Position numbers and translations under genes: made by a program
Assembly: GCA_900756495.1 (NCBI GenBank)
Contig: CAAEKI010000030.1
Location: 1-12,153, forward strand
Length of the DNA stretch: 12,153 bases
From: an uncultured Oscillospiraceae bacterium
GTDB taxonomy: Bacteria; Bacillota; Clostridia; Oscillospirales; Oscillospiraceae
Direction: 5' to 3'
In this document: positions 7,353 to 12,153 of the stretch, piece by piece
Layout of the letters: each line of letters begins with the position of its first letter
How positions within the stretch are numbered: the first letter of the stretch is position 1
The notes under the pieces: generated by a model
What the model was told of the DNA's origin: nothing
The model's input: the letters and a program-made list of their open reading frames with translations, nothing else
Database searches by the model: none

Positions 7353-7495
7353 TCATGTGCAAATTTACTGCCGGAATTACAGCACATTGCTGCAATTCCG
7401 GCAAATTTGCAATATGGAAATTAAGCAATATATCAATGGGGAAACGGGCTATTTCTGCAACTATCATGTCCGCTTTACTGTGCGAAATTGCGGCA
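7353..7495. repeat. Diverged direct repeat pair
   Basis: TCATGT at 7353-7358 followed by TTTACTG at 7364-7370 recurs as TCATGT at 7464-7469 and TTTACTG at 7474-7480, about 111 bp later with a one-base spacing difference. Similar but imperfect sequence continues to a shared GCA at about 7384 and 7495. A third partial copy (GTG, then AATTTACT) is at 7506-7518. They could be duplicated regulator sites. The match is imperfect and modest. Confidence 0.35.
7358..7411. repeat. 54-bp imperfect palindrome
   Basis: From outside in: TGCAAATTT (7358-7366) pairs with 7403-7411; a 3-base ACT bulge sits on the left arm; GCCGGAATT (7370-7378) pairs with 7394-7402; after one mismatch CAGC pairs with GCTG; and ACATT forms the loop. 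That gives 22 base pairs in all. It lies 42 bp upstream of the sensor promoter -35 box and about 300 bp before the transporter start. No coding function or terminator T-run is seen, so an operator or a cruciform is more likely than a terminator. Confidence 0.7.
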
Positions 7496-7553
7496 ATGCG
7501 TGGAAGTGATAATTTACTTTTTTCAGCAACCATAGTAAGGTAAATTTGAAAAC

Positions 7554-7619
7554 AGACCGAAACAGGCCACATATGGACTATTATATACCATAATAGACTA
7601 AAATAGACCACAATAGACC
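7554..7619 (+). repeat. Seven-motif array with ~10-bp helical spacing
   Basis: Variants of the pentamer AGACC begin at 7554, 7564, 7575, 7585, 7595, 7605 and 7615, giving steps of 10, 11, 10, 10, 10 and 10 bp. The last three share a longer core, AATAGACY. The first four are degenerate (AGACC, AGGCC, GGACT, ATACC). Spacing of one helical turn puts every motif on the same face of the DNA. The array ends 94 bp before the lipoprotein ATG, where an activator for the transporter operon would be expected to bind. The divergent AraC-type regulator is the obvious candidate. Confidence 0.6.
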
Positions 7620-7713
7620 GTGTTCGGTGAGAAACACACCCAGGTCCTGCGTCGTGCTCCACTCCTAAATGTTAAGGAGCAGAAATAAACCATACTTTGA
7701 AAGGGTGGTAACA

Positions 7714-9339
7714 ATGATGAGAAGAAACGCGGCTCCCAAGCAATCCAGACTTTTGGCACTTCTTCTGGCTTTCGGCATGTTGGTCATGCTCTTTTCCGGC
7801 TGTAGTTCCACGGGCACCGGGGGAGGCACTCCTTCCGAGTCAGTGCCGGCCTCAGAGCCTGGCGTTTCGGAGAGTGCACAGCAGACGGGAGATGGAACCG
7901 TCAGCGAGGTAACCATCGGCCTGGAAAAGGACGCGGGCACTTTGGCACCGTTTGCCCATGTTAACTTCGGCAATGTAGAGGTCTTTGACGGTATATATGA
8001 GCGTTTGTGCATCATTAACGCCGACGGTTCTTACACACTGAATCTCATGGAATCGGTAGAAGAGATTGACGAGCTGACCTACCATATCAAGATCCACGAC
8101 AATATTTATGACTCCGCCGGCAACCACATTACTGCCGAGGATGTGGCGTTTAGCATTGACGGCTATGTCAATATCGGAAACAACCAGGGCGCTGTGCCCG
8201 ACTGGGAGTCGGTTTCCGTAGTGGATGAGTTCACTGTTGAATGGAAGAACAGCACCCCTTTCGGTAACGGAATGATGTACAAAGAATTCAGCAACCCCCG
8301 CATTGTGTCGAGGAAGGCCTATGAGGAGAGTCCCAACAGCATGGCCACCGAACCTATTGGAACCGGACCCTACAAGGTGACTCAGTATGTGGCGGGCAGC
8401 ACCCTGGTCCTGGAAAAGCGGGACGACTATTGGAACAAAGATGCATCGAATCTCCCCTCAACTGCCATGACCAATGCGGATAAGATTACATATAGCATTA
8501 TTCTTGACTCCGCCCAGATGGCCATGGCCCTGAAGGCTGGTAATATTGATTTTGCAGGCGAACTCAACGCCACTGATCTTATCAGCTTTGAGAACGATCC
8601 CAATTATAACATTGTAGAGAAACCGGGCGTAAAGCCGTTTCTGCTTCTGCTTAACGCGTCTGAACTGAGCCCCTGTCAGGATATCAACCTGCGTAAGGCT
8701 ATTTTGAACGGCGTAGATAACAACGCTGTCGTGGCGGCGATGACGGTGGAGGCCACCGCCCTGACCAGCATTTCCAACCCCGGCGGCGCAGATTATCTGC
8801 CCGAGTGGAACGACAGGACTGAGTGGACCTATGACGAGAACCTGGCTAAAGAGTGCTTGGCTCAGTCAAGCTACGCAGGAGAACCCCTGAAGCTTCTGTG
8901 TATGAGCGGAGCGGTACCAGAGGCCTGTGCGATGGTCATTCAGTCCCAGCTCAACGACATCGGTATTACCGTGGAAATTGAGACGGTGGATAACGCCACC
9001 TACCGATCCAAATCCAACGACGGTACGGCCTATGATATCCTAATCATGGAAAATGGCGGCGGCCCCTACAGTACCCAGTGCTGGAACAATTCCTTTAGCT
9101 ACACCAACGGCAAGACTCCCATCAACGATCCCTCCTTGCAGGAGAAGCTGGACGCCGCCATTGCTACCGGTTCTGAGGAGGATCTGCGGGCCTTCCAGGA
9201 CTATGTTGACGAGATGGCCTATGGAAAGGGGCTGGTAATGCCCATTTACAAGAGCGCCAGTACCGAAAAGATTACCAGTGTATTCCTGCATACGGACAAC
9301 AACTATCTCATTGGCGCCAGTACGTTCAGCGCGGGATAA
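7714..9339 (+). CDS. ABC transporter substrate-binding lipoprotein (SBP family 5)
   Basis: This 541-residue extracytoplasmic binding protein belongs to the peptide/nickel (Dpp/Opp) class. It has an n-region MMRRNAAPKQSR, a hydrophobic core, and a lipobox FSGC with Cys30 as the predicted lipidated residue. A low-complexity Ser/Gly/Glu/Thr linker follows before the folded domain starts near VTIGLEKDAGTLAPF. Family landmarks include GIYERLCIINADGSY, an ITAEDVAFSIDGYV segment, and the GTGPYKVTQYVAGSTLVLEKRDDYW block. The start at 7714 has AAGGGTGG 5 nt upstream; ATG 7717 is an equal alternative. An in-frame ATG at 7669 would put 15 polar residues before the signal peptide and lacks a good site. 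It is the first gene of the transporter operon and is separated from the permease by a hairpin. Members bind peptides, glycosides, metals or other small ligands, so the substrate is open. Confidence 0.94.
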   Translation: MMRRNAAPKQSRLLALLLAFGMLVMLFSGCSSTGTGGGTPSESVPASEPGVSESAQQTGDGTVSEVTIGLEKDAGTLAPFAHVNFGNVEVFDGIYERLCIINADGSYTLNLMESVEEIDELTYHIKIHDNIYDSAGNHITAEDVAFSIDGYVNIGNNQGAVPDWESVSVVDEFTVEWKNSTPFGNGMMYKEFSNPRIVSRKAYEESPNSMATEPIGTGPYKVTQYVAGSTLVLEKRDDYWNKDASNLPSTAMTNADKITYSIILDSAQMAMALKAGNIDFAGELNATDLISFENDPNYNIVEKPGVKPFLLLLNASELSPCQDINLRKAILNGVDNNAVVAAMTVEATALTSISNPGGADYLPEWNDRTEWTYDENLAKECLAQSSYAGEPLKLLCMSGAVPEACAMVIQSQLNDIGITVEIETVDNATYRSKSNDGTAYDILIMENGGGPYSTQCWNNSFSYTNGKTPINDPSLQEKLDAAIATGSEEDLRAFQDYVDEMAYGKGLVMPIYKSASTEKITSVFLHTDNNYLIGASTFSAG

Positions 9340-9371
9340 GATACCGCGGACTCAACCTCTTGTGTAAGCTG

Positions 9372-9410
9372 GCAGAGGTGCCCTTTTGTTAGGCAAAGGG
9401 GCGCCTCTGC
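9372..9410 (+). terminator. Intercistronic hairpin after the binding-protein gene
   Basis: Arms 9372-9388 and 9394-9410 form 17 pairs (GCAGAGG at the base) around a 5-nt loop. Two of them are G-U pairs that exist only in plus-strand RNA, which argues for a selected RNA structure in the transporter mRNA. Only TTT follows, so it is probably a partial terminator or 3'-end stabiliser giving more binding protein than permease, a common arrangement in such operons. Confidence 0.7.
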
Positions 9411-9442
9411 TTTGAAAAGGCGGATTTGAAGGGCGGAATAAC

Positions 9443-10396
9443 ATGTTACGATACGTGATAAAACGGCTGATCGCTATGATTCCGGTTGTCATAGGCGTTG
9501 CCATTCTCATTTTTACCATTATGTATTTCGTGCCGGGCGATCCCGCCCGCATTATTCTGGGTGCTGATGCAACGCCGGAAACGTTGGAGGCGCTGCGTAA
9601 TTCCCTAGGGCTCAGCGATCCCTATCCGCTCCGATTGGGAAAATTTCTCAAGAGCGTCTTTTTGGAGTTTGACCTGGGCACCTCCTACTTTGTAGGCACT
9701 TCAGTAAACACAGAAATTTTTTCACGGTTTCCCAGGACCGTGGTGCTAGCTGTGTTCAGTGTGCTCGCCAGTACGGTCATTGGAATTCCGCTCGGCGTCA
9801 CGGCGGCAGTCCATCAAAACAAGCTGTCTGACCGCATCTGCATGACAGCTTCTATCATTTTTTCTTGCATTCCACAGTTCTGGCTGGCGTTGATGCTGGT
9901 CATTCTGCTCTCAGTCAAGCTTGGCCTGCTTCCGGCATACGGCATTGGAGGGATTGAACACTATGTGATCCCCTGCCTTGCACTTACCTGTGAGGGATTT
10001 GCCATGATTGCGCGGCAGACCCGTTCTAGTATGCTGGAGGTCATCCGGGCCGACTATGTGGTTACGGCGCGCTCCCAGGGGTTCCCTGAGCGGGAGATTA
10101 TCTATCAGCATGCGCTGCCCAACGCATTGATGCCGGTCATTACGGTAGTGGGGCATCAATTTGCGCGTGCGCTCGGCGGTACCATTATCATTGAGACCGT
10201 ATTCTCCATGCCGGGCCTTGGACTGTATTTGAGCAGCGCAATCTCCCAGCGTGACTACCCGATTATCCAAGGAACCGTGATCTTCCTGTCCATCCTGTTC
10301 TGTATCATCATGCTGCTGGTGGATATTATGTACATGGTTGTTGACCCACGGATTAAGGGCCAGCTGGTGGGAAACAAACGGAAACGGAGGGGATGA
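9443..10396 (+). CDS. ABC transporter permease (DppB/OppB type)
   Basis: This 317-residue inner-membrane permease starts with MLRYVIKRLIAMIPVVIGVAILIFTIMYFVPGDPA broken across the first helix (about 9-29), the hallmark N-terminus of the DppB/OppB branch with its PGDP motif. Further membrane segments lie near 99-122, 135-158, 174-191, 232-255 and 278-300. The cytoplasmic EAA loop that docks the ATPases is at about 204-232 (DYVVTARSQGFPEREIIYQH, then ALPNAL). The end DPRIKG is typical. The ATG at 9443 has GGGCGG 6 nt upstream. The gene lies 103 bp after the binding-protein gene, beyond the hairpin, and 4 bp before the second permease. It should pair with that permease as the translocation channel. 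Family call is firm; substrate specificity is not encoded visibly. Confidence 0.95.
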   Translation: MLRYVIKRLIAMIPVVIGVAILIFTIMYFVPGDPARIILGADATPETLEALRNSLGLSDPYPLRLGKFLKSVFLEFDLGTSYFVGTSVNTEIFSRFPRTVVLAVFSVLASTVIGIPLGVTAAVHQNKLSDRICMTASIIFSCIPQFWLALMLVILLSVKLGLLPAYGIGGIEHYVIPCLALTCEGFAMIARQTRSSMLEVIRADYVVTARSQGFPEREIIYQHALPNALMPVITVVGHQFARALGGTIIIETVFSMPGLGLYLSSAISQRDYPIIQGTVIFLSILFCIIMLLVDIMYMVVDPRIKGQLVGNKRKRRG

Positions 10397-10400
10397 GAGC

Positions 10401-11303
10401 ATGTCGAATCCTGCTACGCTGACGGAGAGGCCCGTCCGGGCTGAGCCGGAACAGAAAAATAAAGAGAGCCAGACCGCGGCCATTTTCAAACGGCTGCTGA
10501 AGAATAAGGCCGCTGTGCTTGGCGGCATTGTCCTGATTGTACTGGTGATAGCGGCCATTCTGGCTCCTGTCATCGCGCCCTATGATTATGCTAAGATGGA
10601 CCCCGTCAACAAATTTTTAGGTCCTTGCGCCGAACATATCTTTGGGACAGATGAATACGGTCGGGACATCTTCAGCCGAGTTCTATATGGCGCCCGGTAT
10701 TCGTTGACACTGGGGATCTGCGCCAGCCTCATCAGTACGGTGATCGGTGTCATCATTGGCGCAGTGGCCGGTTATTTCGGCGGCAGAGTGGACTACCTGC
10801 TGATGCGTTTTCTAGATATCTTTCAGGCCATTCCAATTACTTTGATGACTATCTGTATTTCGACGGCACTGGGCAACGGCCTGTTCAACACCATCTTGGC
10901 TATGGGCATCGGCGGTATGGCTGGCCCCGTCCGCCTATTGCGTGCTGCCATCATGGGACTGCGGACACAGGAATATTTGGAAGCGTCCACCGCCATCAAT
11001 TGCAGCAAGGCGAAGATTATCTTTAAGCATATCTTGCCCAACGCCATCTCACCTGTCATCGTGTTTTCCACGATGAGCATCGGCATGGTTATTATGGGCG
11101 CCGCAGGCCTCAGCTTCCTCGGACTGGGCGTACAGCCGCCCACCCCGGAGTGGGGAGCTATGTTGGTCAGCGGGACCAATTATCTTCAGCACTATCCACA
11201 TATGGTAATGTTCCCCGGCGCCATGATCGCCATCACGGTCCTGGCGGCAAATATGTTCGGGGATGGTCTCCGCGACGCCATGGACCCGAAGCTGAAGGAC
11301 TGA
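10401..11303 (+). CDS. ABC transporter permease (DppC/OppC type)
   Basis: This 300-residue permease is the partner of the upstream one. A hydrophilic N-terminus (about 1-35) leads to the first helix at about 38-58. Then comes the branch-typical FGTDEYGRDIFSRVLYGAR (81-99), helices near 103-124, 145-175 and 214-245, the EAA loop at about 191-219 (EYLEASTAINCSKAKIIFKH, then ILPNAI), and the closing FGDGLRDAMDPKLKD. The loop has Asn-Cys where many homologues have Gly-Ala (INCS versus LGAS). The start at 10401 has GGAGGGG about 8-10 nt upstream. An in-frame ATG at 10338 would overlap the previous gene by 59 bp and add a non-family 21-residue tail. Spacing of 4 bp implies tight co-translation with the upstream permease. 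Confidence 0.95.
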   Translation: MSNPATLTERPVRAEPEQKNKESQTAAIFKRLLKNKAAVLGGIVLIVLVIAAILAPVIAPYDYAKMDPVNKFLGPCAEHIFGTDEYGRDIFSRVLYGARYSLTLGICASLISTVIGVIIGAVAGYFGGRVDYLLMRFLDIFQAIPITLMTICISTALGNGLFNTILAMGIGGMAGPVRLLRAAIMGLRTQEYLEASTAINCSKAKIIFKHILPNAISPVIVFSTMSIGMVIMGAAGLSFLGLGVQPPTPEWGAMLVSGTNYLQHYPHMVMFPGAMIAITVLAANMFGDGLRDAMDPKLKD

Positions 11304-11316
11304 GGGGGCGCGAAAA

Positions 11317-12153
11317 ATGGAAAACAAAAAACCGAATGAAAACCTGCTGGCTATTCGGGACCTTGTGGTGGAGTATACCTCCGACAAGCAGGTTGTCCAT
11401 GCGGTCAACAGTGTGTCCTTGGACATTGCCCGAGGCGAGACCTTGGGCCTGGTGGGAGAGACCGGGGCCGGAAAGACCACCATTGCAAAATCGATCCTGC
11501 GCATCCTGCCCGACCGATCGGCCAATCTCAAAAGCGGGCAGATTACTTATGAGGGACACAATCTGCTGGAATTGAATTACGATGAGATGCAGAAGATCCG
11601 CGGCGACAAAATTTCTATGGTATTCCAGGATCCGATGACCGCCCTCAACCCTGTAAAAACTGTTGGAAACCAGGTGGCGGGTGTTATTGCCCTTCATAAT
11701 GATATCGGCAAGGAGGACGCCTGGTCAAGAGCCCAAGAGATGCTGGCTATGGTGGGTATTACGGAGGATCGCATGAAGGAGTTTCCCCACCAGTTCTCCG
11801 GCGGCATGAAACAGCGAGTAATCATTGCTATGGCCTTGGCCTGCAATCCCGATTTGCTGCTGGCCGACGAGCCAACCACCGCCCTGGACGTGACCATTCA
11901 GGCCCAGGTATTGGAGATGATTAAGGAACTGAAGCATGTGAAGAACACCGCTATGCTCCTGATCACCCACGACTTGGGGATTGTGGCCGAGAACTGCGAC
12001 AAGGTGGCCATCATCTATGCAGGGGAGATTGTAGAGTTTGGGACTGTGGAGGATATCTTCGATCACCCCTCCCATCCGTATACCATCGGACTTTTCGGTG
12101 CCATCCCCGATATTGAGAGCGATGAGGAGTGGCTCCACCCTATTGAGGGGACC
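11317..12153 (+). CDS. ABC transporter ATPase (DppD/OppD type), 3' end missing
   Basis: The frame is open from an ATG at 11317 to the last base, giving 279 residues with the C-terminus outside the window; family members are about 320-350. All nucleotide-binding motifs are present: Walker A GETGAGKTT (47-55), Q-loop VFQDPMTALNP, signature FSGGMKQR, Walker B LLLADEPTTALD, and the switch histidine in LLITHD. The downstream HPSHPYTIGLFGAIP is the start of the oligopeptide-ATPase C-terminal extension, which often carries an iron-sulfur-type cysteine motif beyond this point. It begins 13 bp after the second permease, with GAGGGGG overlapping that gene's stop region. It should energise the two permeases. 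A second ATPase (DppF/OppF type) is expected just downstream. Confidence 0.95.
   Translation, partial: MENKKPNENLLAIRDLVVEYTSDKQVVHAVNSVSLDIARGETLGLVGETGAGKTTIAKSILRILPDRSANLKSGQITYEGHNLLELNYDEMQKIRGDKISMVFQDPMTALNPVKTVGNQVAGVIALHNDIGKEDAWSRAQEMLAMVGITEDRMKEFPHQFSGGMKQRVIIAMALACNPDLLLADEPTTALDVTIQAQVLEMIKELKHVKNTAMLLITHDLGIVAENCDKVAIIYAGEIVEFGTVEDIFDHPSHPYTIGLFGAIPDIESDEEWLHPIEGT

Larger units (their letters stand above)
7189..7713. other. Divergent control region between sensor and transporter genes
   Basis: These 525 bp carry no convincing gene. They include an AT-rich stretch (7270-7310) with the sensor promoter, a large imperfect palindrome at 7358-7411, a diverged direct repeat near 7353 and 7464, and a phased motif array at 7554-7619. 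A 123-codon minus-strand frame (7291-7662) and a 73-codon plus-strand frame (7322-7543) cross it. Neither has a properly spaced ribosome binding site or recognisable family features, so they are not called. I found no well-matched sigma-70 promoter for the transporter; one possible -10 (TAAAAT, 7599-7604) lies inside the array without a -35, as expected for activator-dependent promoters. Confidence 0.6.

Noticed and set aside
7322..7543. A 73-codon plus-strand frame in the same region
   Set aside because: No ribosome binding site before it and no protein-like features; it overlaps the palindrome.
7291..7662. A 123-codon minus-strand frame in the divergent region
   Set aside because: Its GTG has AGGAG only one base away, it runs through the palindrome and motif array, and the peptide shows no recognisable family feature.
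7669..7713. Earlier ATG for the substrate-binding lipoprotein
   Set aside because: It would add a polar 15-residue tail before the signal peptide; the later ATG has a good binding site.
9911..10573. A 220-codon minus-strand frame
   Set aside because: Antisense shadow across the two permease genes; no family features.

Overview
The window looks like a chromosomal accessory region of a moderately GC-rich Gram-positive anaerobe, most likely a Clostridia/Oscillospiraceae-type gut bacterium. This is inference. It rests on strong GGAGG-type ribosome binding sites, a lipoprotein-anchored substrate-binding protein, and a large membrane-bound AraC-type sensor of the kind common in Firmicutes. No rRNA, tRNA, CRISPR array, transposase or integrase was seen.

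Layout: (1) 2-424, plus strand: the C-terminal part of a YeiH/UPF0324-type membrane protein, cut by the window start. (2) 556-4701, minus strand, read right to left: a small cupin, an ACMSD-like metal-dependent amidohydrolase and a UbiD-family (prenyl-FMN) decarboxylase, followed by a LysR regulator with its own good promoter. The three enzyme genes look like one transcription unit for decarboxylating or otherwise processing a small, probably aromatic or unsaturated, acid. (3) 4969-7188, minus strand: a 739-residue transmembrane sensor with a C-terminal AraC DNA-binding domain, closed by a clear hairpin terminator. (4) 7189-7713: a 525-bp divergent control region, AT-rich in its 7260-7310 part and unusually rich in structure. 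It holds a 54-bp imperfect palindrome, a diverged direct repeat, and a run of seven related motifs spaced about 10 bp apart. (5) 7714 to the window end, plus strand: a peptide/nickel-type (Dpp/Opp) ABC transporter operon of lipoprotein, two permeases and an ATPase cut by the window end.

A plausible reading is that the AraC sensor detects an extracellular ligand and drives the divergent ABC importer, while the cupin/amidohydrolase/UbiD enzymes act on an imported compound under LysR control. The transporter-enzyme link rests on neighbourhood alone, and the substrate cannot be read from the sequence. The items most worth follow-up are the pairing of two unrelated decarboxylase-type families in one operon and the helically phased motif array upstream of the transporter.
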